The position numbers and the translations under genes are program-made. A DNA stretch of 64,000 bases from JAFNAG01 sp963824985 (GTDB lineage: Bacteria; Acidobacteriota; UBA6911), in the NCBI GenBank assembly GCA_963824985.1, contig CAWGRQ010000031.1, positions 1 through 64,000 of the forward strand, read 5' to 3'. The stretch's first letter is position 1, and every line of letters begins with the position of its first letter. Below are positions 54,785-62,432 of this stretch, piece after piece. The notes under the pieces are model-generated. The model saw only the letters and a list, made by a program, of their open reading frames with translations. It made no database searches and had not been told where the DNA came from.

Positions 54785-54822
54785 GTTGCCTCGAGAAGCT
54801 TCCGATCGGATGGCGGACAGAA

Positions 54823-55030
54823 GAGCCTGTCAGGAAATAACGTTTGCACTTTGCTGCCGGGCCGCAGCCCGAAGGGGCGCGGCGGCGGACGGGCATCTGC
54901 GGAGTTGCCGCTCCTCGACGCTGCCACCACATCGCCTGCGTCGCGGCGCCTGGCATCTGCTCGCCCCAGGAGCACCGCAGGTGCGACGGTGCTCGCGCCA
55001 AAGTGTAAATGTTATTTCTCGACAGGCCCT
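54823..55030. mobile_element. Palindromic element family, copy E (208 bp)
   Basis: The ends GAGCCTGTCAGGAAATAACG and the complement of GGCCTGTCGAGAAATAAC are inverted repeats. The interior shares GGGCATCTGCGGAGTTGCCG and CTGGCATCTGCTCGCCC with copies B and D. It lies between the BNR gene and the TPP enzyme promoter. Confidence 0.7.
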
Positions 55031-55059
55031 GAGCCTCCTTGCAGGGCGCATAAATTTGA

Positions 55060-55088
55060 CTGACGTATCACGATGCTTCCCATATTGA
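55060..55088 (+). promoter_or_regulatory. Promoter with TGACGTATCA site upstream of the TPP enzyme gene
   Basis: CTGACG (55060-55065), 17 bp, then TATTGA (55083-55088) forms a sigma70-like promoter. TGACGTATCA at 55061-55070 overlaps the -35 box, as in the site at 49159. Confidence 0.5.
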
Positions 55089-55137
55089 TGCGAACTTGAT
55101 ATTTTCTTAATCTCGGTAAATCCATAGGAGCAGAGAA

Positions 55138-56865
55138 ATGGCGAAACAGCGTATTGCCGGCAATCAGCTGGTTGATTATCTGGAAAAAATAGGTGTCGAG
55201 GTGGTTTTTGGATTGTGCGGCCATACAATACTTGGATTTTTGGATCCATTGGGCCGCAGCCGCATCCGTTTCATATCGACGCGCCACGAACAGGTTGCCG
55301 CGCATGCCGCCGACGGTTATGCGCGAGCATCAGGCAAGCCAGGGGTGGTGCTGACTCATCTGGGGCCGGGAATCACCAATGCCACAACCGGCGTTGCCAA
55401 CGCCGCTCTGGATTCAATTCCGATGGTCGTCATCGCCGGAGATATTCCGTCGCACTATGCCGGCAGGCATGCGCACCAGGAAGTGAATTTGAACCTGGAC
55501 CACGACCAGTTCGAGATTTATCGGCCCTTCTGCAAGCGCATCTACCGGGTGGATCGAGTGGCCGATCTGCCGCGCATCGTCGAACGCGCGTTTCATCTGT
55601 GCCGGACCGGACGACCCGGGCCCGTGCTGGTGGATGTGCCGATGGACATCTTCTCGGCCGACCTTCCCGAAGGCGCCTTCGACAAAGTACCGGCGCCGAT
55701 CGAGCGCCCCACGATTGAACCTGCCGTTGCGGAACGGATTGCACAGGCGCTTGCCGAAGCCGAGCGGCCGGTGATTTATGCCGGAGGCGGGGTTGTGTCG
55801 GCGGGTGCTACTCTGGAGTTGGCCGCGCTCGCCGAGGCCCTTGAAGCGCCGGTTGCTCACACCCTGATGGGTAAAGGCTGCCTGCGCGAAGATCACCCTC
55901 TTTTGGTCGGGATGACCGGTTTCTGGGGCACACCGGTTGCCAACGATATGTGCCGCACAGCGGATCTCATTCTGGCCGTCGGGACACGCCTGGCCGAAGC
56001 GAACTCCAGCTCCTGGGATCCACGCTTCACTTTTGCGATTCCACCGACGCGACTGATGCACATAGACATCGATCCTGCCGAAATCGGACGCAATTTCCAG
56101 ACCGAACTGGGCGCTGTGGCCGATGCCAAACGCGCTCTGGGGGCCATTGCGGCAGCCGCCAAGCGACTGCAGCACAAAAAACGGCCGGGTTTGCGCGAAA
56201 CGATTAAGAAGGGGCGGAATGATTTTTCGTCGCGGTGGGCAAGCCAGTGGTCCTCGGATCAGTACCCGATGCGTCCCGAGAGAATCCTCGGCGAACTCCG
56301 CAAGGCTCTGCCCGAAGATGGCTATGTAGTGACCGATGTCGGCTGGAATAAGAACGGCGTCGCGCAGCAGTTCCCCATCACCGTGCCCGGAAGCTTCATC
56401 ACCCCGAGCGGTCTGGCTACAATGGGGTTCGGCCACGCTGCCGTGATCGGTGTCAAATTGGCACAACCCGGGCGTGCGGCAGTGGCTCTCGTCGGTGACG
56501 GCTGTTTCAGCAACAACATGTCCGTGGTCGCGACCGCTATGGAAGCGAAGGTTCCCGCCGTTTGGTTGGTGATGGACAATGCCGGTTTCGGCACGATTGC
56601 CGGTCTGTCGAGGCAGAATTATCAGGCGGATTTCGGCTGCTTGTTTCTGCGTGATGGCAAACCGTACCGCGTGGATTATGCCGCGGTGGCGCGCGCATGC
56701 GGTGCAAACGGCGTGTATATCAAGGCGGCAAGTGAACTCGGACCGGCACTGCGTGAGGCGCTGGCGTCTGACCTTCCGACCGTCATCCAGGCGCCGATGG
56801 AAAACGCGCCGACACCGACGCCGGGACACTGGCAAATCCTGGACATCTATCGCAAAGGCACATAG
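55138..56865 (+). CDS. Thiamine diphosphate-dependent enzyme (acetolactate synthase-like family)
   Basis: 575-residue TPP enzyme with the three-domain layout of the POX/acetolactate synthase family. N-terminal Pyr domain with catalytic E51 (STRHEQVAAHAADGYARASG), central domain (VIYAGGGVVSAGATLEL), and C-terminal PP domain with the Mg-binding motif LVGDGCFSNNMSVVATAME. The sequence is not specific enough to tell acetolactate synthase from oxalyl-CoA decarboxylase, sulfoacetaldehyde acetyltransferase or 2-oxoacid decarboxylase branches. No small regulatory subunit follows, so biosynthetic ILV use is unlikely. A TGACGTATCA site and promoter lie upstream. Confidence 0.84.
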   Translation: MAKQRIAGNQLVDYLEKIGVEVVFGLCGHTILGFLDPLGRSRIRFISTRHEQVAAHAADGYARASGKPGVVLTHLGPGITNATTGVANAALDSIPMVVIAGDIPSHYAGRHAHQEVNLNLDHDQFEIYRPFCKRIYRVDRVADLPRIVERAFHLCRTGRPGPVLVDVPMDIFSADLPEGAFDKVPAPIERPTIEPAVAERIAQALAEAERPVIYAGGGVVSAGATLELAALAEALEAPVAHTLMGKGCLREDHPLLVGMTGFWGTPVANDMCRTADLILAVGTRLAEANSSSWDPRFTFAIPPTRLMHIDIDPAEIGRNFQTELGAVADAKRALGAIAAAAKRLQHKKRPGLRETIKKGRNDFSSRWASQWSSDQYPMRPERILGELRKALPEDGYVVTDVGWNKNGVAQQFPITVPGSFITPSGLATMGFGHAAVIGVKLAQPGRAAVALVGDGCFSNNMSVVATAMEAKVPAVWLVMDNAGFGTIAGLSRQNYQADFGCLFLRDGKPYRVDYAAVARACGANGVYIKAASELGPALREALASDLPTVIQAPMENAPTPTPGHWQILDIYRKGT

Positions 56866-56881
56866 ATTCGCCCTTTGCCAG

Positions 56882-56919
56882 GAAGGCCCGGCAGAGCTTG
56901 AGCCCCGCCGGGCCTTCCC
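56882..56919. terminator. Bidirectional terminator hairpin between TPP enzyme and MFS genes
   Basis: GGAAGGCCCGGC (56882-56893) pairs perfectly with GCCGGGCCTTCC (56908-56919), 14-nt loop. It lies 16 bp after the TPP enzyme stop and 77 bp from the convergent MFS stop. No long T run follows on either side. Confidence 0.7.
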
Positions 56920-56995
56920 GTCTCAGATGAATTCAACGCATTCTTGATACCGGTCCGGCTCTGCTCCAGCAGTCTCGGCAGGAGCTGGACCCTTG

Positions 56996-58231
56996 TCATG
57001 GAACCCCGGCCGGCCTCGCGGCGCCTGGCGCCTGTTTTCTGATCGTAGAGGCCAGAATGAACGGTATCGCGCAGGTTACTCCCGCAAATATGATCGCCCA
57101 GAAATAGCTCCGGGTAACATCAAATATCCACCCTGCCAGAAGCGGTCCGACCAGGCTGCCCAGCACGCCATTGGTAAAATAGACACCGCTGGCTTTGCCC
57201 AGATTCCTGACTCCGAAAAAGTCGCCGAGAATCACGATCGCCAGAACCGCCCAGCCGCCGTAGCCAACGCCGACAAGAAGCATGATTGGATAGAGAAGGC
57301 TGGCGCTGGCAATGAGCAGCATGACAAAGGTTGTACCAGTCTGTAAACCGATGGATATCATCAAGGCCGGTATCCGCCCGATACGATCGGAAATCCAACC
57401 CATGCCTATCCTGCCGCAGATCGTTCCGATTCCCAGGCAGGACAGCCCAAAGGCAGCCTCCGACGGGCCTATTCCGAGTGAGGCACAGTATGGAACCAGG
57501 TGCACTACCAGCATCTGTTCCGCCCCGTAACAGAAAACCGCGGTCAGATAGACGACCCAGAAAGCTCTGGCTTTGAGTATTTCGGGAAGCGCGTAGTCCC
57601 TCGTCGTCGGGGGAGCTGCCAATTTTGACTCTTCCCCGGCGCCAAGAGCCCGCAACCCCATTTCCTCGGGCTTCTTCATGAACATGCCCACAATTACCAG
57701 GACTAAAAATGCAAATGCCCCGAGAACAAGAAAGGAGGCTCGCCATCCGTAAGTGCTGATGATCCGGGCACTCACAGGCGGAACGAGGAACAGGCCGAAT
57801 CCCAACCCACATACCGTTAGCCCGAGCGCCAGGCCCCGTCTTTTGATGAACCATTTGCTGACGATCGTGCTCGGTACAACAAAAACGGCACTATGCCCGA
57901 TGCCCGCGATCACACCGAAGAAGAGATACAGCTGCCAGACTGCTGTAATTGTGCCGCAAAGAGCAATCCCGCCTCCCAAAAAGACCGCCGCTCCCCAGAG
58001 CGCAAGCCGAGCCCCGTACTTGTCGACTATCCAGCCCATCAATAGAGAGAAGACAGAGTAAAACGACAGCTCGATTGCGTATGCCCCGGAAATCGTAGTC
58101 CGGGATGTGTTCAGGTAAGTCTCTAAGGGCTTGATAAAAGTGCTGTAGGAGTTGATCACTCCAAACATTGATATGGAGAAAAACCCAAGAATTACAACGA
58201 TCCACCCGTGGAAAAACCTGGGCTGCGGCAT
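56996..58231 (-). CDS. MFS transporter, oxalate/formate antiporter (OFA)-like
   Basis: Inner-membrane carrier of 411 residues with 12 predicted helices. The N-terminus FHGWIVVILGFFSISMFGVI and the motif WIVDKYGARLALWGAAVFLG in the 2-3 loop fit MFS motif A and the OFA/monocarboxylate-type family. The opposite half has WISDRIGRIPALMISIGL. Such carriers move organic anions. The ATG at 58231 follows GGGAGG. It lies downstream of the ThuA and esterase genes on the same strand (190-bp gap). It probably imports a substrate for the local pathway. Confidence 0.85.
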   Translation of the reverse strand: MPQPRFFHGWIVVILGFFSISMFGVINSYSTFIKPLETYLNTSRTTISGAYAIELSFYSVFSLLMGWIVDKYGARLALWGAAVFLGGGIALCGTITAVWQLYLFFGVIAGIGHSAVFVVPSTIVSKWFIKRRGLALGLTVCGLGFGLFLVPPVSARIISTYGWRASFLVLGAFAFLVLVIVGMFMKKPEEMGLRALGAGEESKLAAPPTTRDYALPEILKARAFWVVYLTAVFCYGAEQMLVVHLVPYCASLGIGPSEAAFGLSCLGIGTICGRIGMGWISDRIGRIPALMISIGLQTGTTFVMLLIASASLLYPIMLLVGVGYGGWAVLAIVILGDFFGVRNLGKASGVYFTNGVLGSLVGPLLAGWIFDVTRSYFWAIIFAGVTCAIPFILASTIRKQAPGAARPAGVP

Positions 58232-58362
58232 CAGAAGAGCCTCCCTTCGATGATTTCATCGGTGGCCAAAACAATCACAACCTCGGGTGCCGTGCAGCTC
58301 TTTCTATCATGAACTACCTTGGCCAAGCTGCAGTCGTCAGTTCCCGATTTGCCGAGAACGAC

Positions 58363-58396
58363 TTGCGCCGCGTTCACTGGGGTGAACGCGGCGCAA
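58363..58396. terminator. Perfect 15-bp hairpin downstream of the ThuA gene
   Basis: TTGCGCCGCGTTCAC (58363-58377) pairs fully with 58382-58396 across a 4-nt loop. It is positioned to end the esterase-ThuA message before the MFS gene, or to attenuate it. No T run. Confidence 0.5.
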
Positions 58397-58420
58397 ACGC
58401 ACGGTATCGAACGTTTTCTC

Positions 58421-59401
58421 TCACTTCTTTGCCGGTGGTTGGGCCGCCGCTTGGGCAGCGCCCCGCATTGGATGCGGTTCCAGCTTGGCATCAGTAAAGC
58501 CCAACGCCCACTTCATCGCTTCAAAGTACATCTGCTTGACGTCCCGGATATCCCACGTCTCGTTTGCGTGGCCGAACGATCCGAAGAAAACGCGGCCTTT
58601 GCCGTACATCTGCGCCCACGCCAGCGGATAGTCACCACCGGGAACACGCGAATCATCCGGTTTCACGTCCAGGCGAAGCAGGACGTGAATCTTGCTGCGG
58701 TCGTAATCCTTCGGCAGATAATACTCGTCGCTGAACGGGAACGAGGCGGCGAAGTGTTTTGTGGCCGGAAAGTCAGGATCCTCGTTGATCACTGTTCCGG
58801 CACCCGTAATCGGGTGACCCTGGAACCGCGCGCCGAGCAGATCGACCCACTCGGGCCATGATTCGAACGCCGTCAATCCGACGTGCGCCGCCACGAGCCC
58901 GTGGCCCTCCCTGACGAATTGAAGGAGATCCTCCTTCTGGGCGGCATCGATCGGCACCTCGCGGTGTCCTTGGAAAAAGATCGCGTCGACATTGCTCAGG
59001 CTCGGCCCTCCACTTGCCGGTGAGCCGTCAGTCTTCTTGGCCGTCTTCGAGATGATGTTGGAATCGGTGCGGATGATCGTATCCCACAACCCGGATTCAT
59101 AACCAAGCTGTTCGATGACCGCATTGAAATGTCCGACCGATTCATGCTGCGCCACACCGTTGCGCGTATCCGCCCACGCAAGGACGCGCTTCCTCTGGAC
59201 GCCGCCGCGGGCGCCACGCCCGCCACGTTGCCCTCGTGCGGCTGTGTCCTGACCACCGGCACCACGTCCCTGGGTCGGATCCTGGCCACCGCGGGCGCCC
59301 GCGGCCGTCCCCGTGCCCTGGTTGCCTTGCTGACCCAAAGCCAAAAACCCGCACAGGAATGCCAGCAACACTATCAGTGTTATTCGGATTAGTTTTGTCA
59401 T
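58421..59401 (-). CDS. Exported ThuA-domain protein
   Basis: 326 residues: signal peptide (1-24), then a low-complexity Gly/Arg/Gln/Thr stretch at about 25-68, then a ThuA (trehalose utilisation, glutamine amidotransferase-like fold) domain from KRVLAWADTRNG to the C-terminus. Family features are VDAIFFQGHREVPI, VREGHGLVAAHVGLTAFESWPEW, LGARFQGHP and PLAWAQMYGKGRVFFGSFGH. No classical catalytic Cys is seen. ThuA-like proteins are linked to sugar processing, but the biochemical role is not known. The ATG at 59401 follows AGGTGG. It lies downstream of the esterase gene (64-bp gap). Confidence 0.85.
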   Translation of the reverse strand: MTKLIRITLIVLLAFLCGFLALGQQGNQGTGTAAGARGGQDPTQGRGAGGQDTAARGQRGGRGARGGVQRKRVLAWADTRNGVAQHESVGHFNAVIEQLGYESGLWDTIIRTDSNIISKTAKKTDGSPASGGPSLSNVDAIFFQGHREVPIDAAQKEDLLQFVREGHGLVAAHVGLTAFESWPEWVDLLGARFQGHPITGAGTVINEDPDFPATKHFAASFPFSDEYYLPKDYDRSKIHVLLRLDVKPDDSRVPGGDYPLAWAQMYGKGRVFFGSFGHANETWDIRDVKQMYFEAMKWALGFTDAKLEPHPMRGAAQAAAQPPAKK

Positions 59402-59465
59402 TTAGTCCACCTCGATTTGCAGGACAATTATTTTGTCGAATGAGGAGCTATTTATGAACCGGGCC

Positions 59466-61088
59466 TCACTTGCCCTGATGTTTTTCGAAGAAATCGAAGA
59501 TATTCGGCAGGTTCTCCCAAATCGCCATGTCGTGGGTTCCGCCCTTGACCTCGTTGTAAGGAACATGAATCCCCTTCTCCTTGAGCCACTGTATCATCCG
59601 GCGGCCTCCGTCGACCGGCACCGTCATATCCTTGTCGCCGTGAGTGTAGAGAACAGGCAGATTCCTGAGTCCGTCGATGGGGAAGCCTTCCCCGACCGAG
59701 GAAGCGGCTGCCGGAGCGATGGCGGCCCAGCGAGGCGCATATTTGGCGCCCAGGTACCAGGTTCCCGCACCGCCCATGGAATTCCCCATCAGGTAAGTGC
59801 GCGCCCGGTCGACAAAATATTCGTTCGACACCAGCTCAATCACATTCAGTGCGTCCTTTTCGCTCAATTCGGAGATGCGGCTTCGCCCTGCGTCGACGGC
59901 GGGTGCAGCCCCACCGGACGCCATCGGGACGCCGGATCTGCCCCAGCCGCCGGTCGGGCGGTAGCCCAGAGGAGTCACGACTATGAAACCGTGCTTCTCG
60001 GCCTCGGTGGTCAGCATCGGGCCCCGGCGCTTGAAATACGTGTCCTGGTCCGCGCCGCTCCCGTGCAGGACCACGACCAGCGGCAGCCTGGTTTTGCCGT
60101 CATACTTCGAGGGAACGAAGACACGATACGGCATGATCTCGCCGCCTTCAGCAAACTCATAGTGCCGTTCATGCTCACCTTTGATTCTCAACAGAGGATC
60201 TTTTCCTGACTCCAGGGGCCTCAAAAGCACCATCGAGTTGCGTACCTCGGCAGGAAAATCGAAGTAATCGTTGTTGGCATTGTCCTCCGGATTCCGTCCC
60301 GGAATCAGGTCGCGACGGCCGAGGTTGATGACGCGTGCGTAGTCGAATGGATACAGGATGGTGGCTTTGGCGCTTTCGAAACCCCGAATCTTCGCCAGCC
60401 TTCTTTCTATATCGATGCGCTGCATCTCAAGATCACGGACGGCGAGTACGATCAGCGTCAATCGGCAGAGCGCCGTGGTCCCATCCGCAAGCTCAGCCGC
60501 CACCTGATAAGGCCCATCCGGCAGTCCTTCCAAGCGGATATTGAAGCTGTACGGTTCATCGATCAGGTCGCGCGCATACACCTCGAATGTCCCGAGGTCC
60601 CTGATCGCTTTGCCGCGCGCCGCGAAATCCGCAACGGTCACATGCAGCCGCAGACCGCTCGAGGACATATGCGGAGCCGCATAACCCTGTGTCAGTTGTG
60701 CATATAAGATACGGGAGGAGTCGGCGACGATCGCATTCGTGCGCAGCGACAGAGAGCCGGCGAATTCCGCTCCATCGTTCCAGGGCAGACCGCGTTGAAC
60801 CGTGATGGCATGCAGCAGGCGGCGGCGGGCTTCCGATGCGTTGCCGGCATTCTGAAGTTGCCTGGCTTCGGCAGCCAGCCTGTCAACCTCGGCCTTCGCC
60901 ACCTCCGGAATCTGCAGATTGTTTTGCAGCGTCCGTAAAATCTGCGTCAGGCGTTGCACGGTCTGGTGCTGCTCAAGACCGGCCACCGCGGCGGTTACGG
61001 CAACCTCCGGCGTCGGCGCAGGCGGCCCTTGAGCCTGCAACATGACCGCGGCAAACAAAACGGCGACCACGACTCGAGTGACGGGCAT
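59466..61088 (-). CDS. Exported alpha/beta-hydrolase (polyhydroxyalkanoate depolymerase/feruloyl esterase-like)
   Basis: 540-residue secreted protein with a signal peptide (cleavage after LQAQ). An N-terminal region of about 270 residues is mixed helix/strand with no named domain. It is followed by an alpha/beta-hydrolase domain: LPLVVVLHGSGADQDTYF, LMGNSMGGAGTWYLG with the nucleophile serine, LYTHGDKDMTVPVDGGRR with the Asp, and GGTHDMAIW with the His. The pattern is that of the Esterase_phd/feruloyl esterase group. The ATG at 61088 follows AAGGAGG. It starts the esterase-ThuA-MFS unit and has a TGACATATCA site about 30 bp upstream. Confidence 0.82.
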   Translation of the reverse strand: MPVTRVVVAVLFAAVMLQAQGPPAPTPEVAVTAAVAGLEQHQTVQRLTQILRTLQNNLQIPEVAKAEVDRLAAEARQLQNAGNASEARRRLLHAITVQRGLPWNDGAEFAGSLSLRTNAIVADSSRILYAQLTQGYAAPHMSSSGLRLHVTVADFAARGKAIRDLGTFEVYARDLIDEPYSFNIRLEGLPDGPYQVAAELADGTTALCRLTLIVLAVRDLEMQRIDIERRLAKIRGFESAKATILYPFDYARVINLGRRDLIPGRNPEDNANNDYFDFPAEVRNSMVLLRPLESGKDPLLRIKGEHERHYEFAEGGEIMPYRVFVPSKYDGKTRLPLVVVLHGSGADQDTYFKRRGPMLTTEAEKHGFIVVTPLGYRPTGGWGRSGVPMASGGAAPAVDAGRSRISELSEKDALNVIELVSNEYFVDRARTYLMGNSMGGAGTWYLGAKYAPRWAAIAPAAASSVGEGFPIDGLRNLPVLYTHGDKDMTVPVDGGRRMIQWLKEKGIHVPYNEVKGGTHDMAIWENLPNIFDFFEKHQGK

Positions 61089-61657
61089 GAGCCTCCTTAC
61101 CGGGCGCATGGATTCAACTGACATATCACACTTTTTACCATACAATGGCCAGGAAACGCATCCTTTTTGCGATTGGCGGGTTGGCCCCGATTTCGGGCCG
61201 GACGGGATGGCAGGCGTAGGGCAGGAAGAATCGCAAGGTTCGCCGGGGGCGGGGCGCCCAAGCAGCCCCTGGCGGTTCCAGGTGATGCGCTTCATTGCGG
61301 CATCATCGGGAATGCTTTTCAGTCTTCCGGATCGACAGCTCCAGACTGGCCATGGGAACATCTCGTGCCTCTCGGGGATTCCGGGATGCGGAACCGGGGC
61401 TCGATCATTCGTTTGGGAGCTTACCATAATCAGGTTTGCCCCGCTGACTCTGCTAATGAGGAGACTAGGCATTGATGATCGTAAATCGCCGTGCCAAAGT
61501 GAAGATGGCGCGTTCTGGAGGCCGCGGGAGGTGTCGGGTGGGAGCGAGCCCCTGCGGAGAGAAAGGTCCGGCCCGGAAGGCGGCGGTTTTATCGACCGGA
61601 CGTCCCTCGATTGCGCAGGGGCGGTGCGGCAAGGCGGGATAGTGGAGGAGGAGCGAT
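61089..61657. promoter_or_regulatory. Divergent control region with TGACATATCA site
   Basis: 569 bp between the esterase and SDR genes. TGACATATCA at 61119-61128 overlaps CTGACA (61118-61123), which is 17 bp from TACAAT (61141-61146): a plus-strand promoter facing the SDR gene. It is also within 40 bp of the esterase start. The rest shows no gene. Confidence 0.5.
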
Positions 61658-62398
61658 ATGGAATCCAAAGTGATCGTAATTACGGGAGCGAGCAGCGGCA
61701 TCGGCGCGGCATTTGCGGAAACACTCGCCGCGGGCGGACATCGTCTGGCTCTGGCCTCCCGCAGGCAAAAGGAATTGGGTGAGGTCGCTGCGCGCTGCGG
61801 CGCCGGCCATCTGACGGTCGTAATGGATGTCACGAAGCGGGAGGACATGGAGCGTCTTCGGGACTCCACTCTGGAGCGATTCAGGAGAATCGATGTCTGG
61901 GTCAACAATGCGGGCAGGGGAGTGGGCAGAAGGGTGCTCGAATTGACAGACTCGGACTTCGATGAAATCATCAACGTCAACCTGAGGTCGGTGCTTTACG
62001 GAATGCAGGTGATCGTCCCCTACTTCCAGCAGCAGGGGAAGGGACACCTGATGAATGTCTCCTCGTTCCTCAGCGTCGTTCCGCTGCTCAGCTACCGCTC
62101 CATCTACAGTGCGGCGAAAAGCGCGGTGAATTCGCTCACCGAGAGTCTTCGCGCCGACCTTCGCGACTCCCATCCCGATATTGCAATCTCGTTGGTCTTG
62201 CCGGGAGCAGTCGGAACCGATTTTGCCCGGAATGCCCTGGGCGGCTCTCCCCCCGGGCCCCGCATGAAGCCGCAGGAGGTCCGGGAAGTGGCAGAACTCA
62301 TGGCGGATCTTATCCGCAATCCCAAGCCGGTGTTCTTTACCAGTTCCGCCGGTCCGGGAATGGCCGCGGCCTATTTTGCCGATTTTTATGGAAGATGA
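61658..62398 (+). CDS. Short-chain dehydrogenase/reductase (SDR)
   Basis: Classical SDR of 246 residues. The cofactor motif is ITGASSGIGAAFAETL (TGxxxGIG), NNAGRG follows, and the active site is YRSIYSAAKSAVNSL (YxxxK) with the serine in NVSSFLSV. The residues after the second strand (ASRRQKEL) suit NADP(H). Substrate unknown. The ATG at 61658 follows GGAGGAGG. The next gene, for a tandem hydrolase, starts 34 bp after the stop on the same strand. Confidence 0.92.
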   Translation: MESKVIVITGASSGIGAAFAETLAAGGHRLALASRRQKELGEVAARCGAGHLTVVMDVTKREDMERLRDSTLERFRRIDVWVNNAGRGVGRRVLELTDSDFDEIINVNLRSVLYGMQVIVPYFQQQGKGHLMNVSSFLSVVPLLSYRSIYSAAKSAVNSLTESLRADLRDSHPDIAISLVLPGAVGTDFARNALGGSPPGPRMKPQEVREVAELMADLIRNPKPVFFTSSAGPGMAAAYFADFYGR

Positions 62399-62432
62399 AT
62401 TCCCAAATCCGATTCGGGAACCGAGGTGAACC

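Noticed and set aside
55414..56835. A 473-codon frame opposite the TPP enzyme gene
   Set aside because: Antisense to a gene with the GDG and Glu motifs; explained by GC bias.
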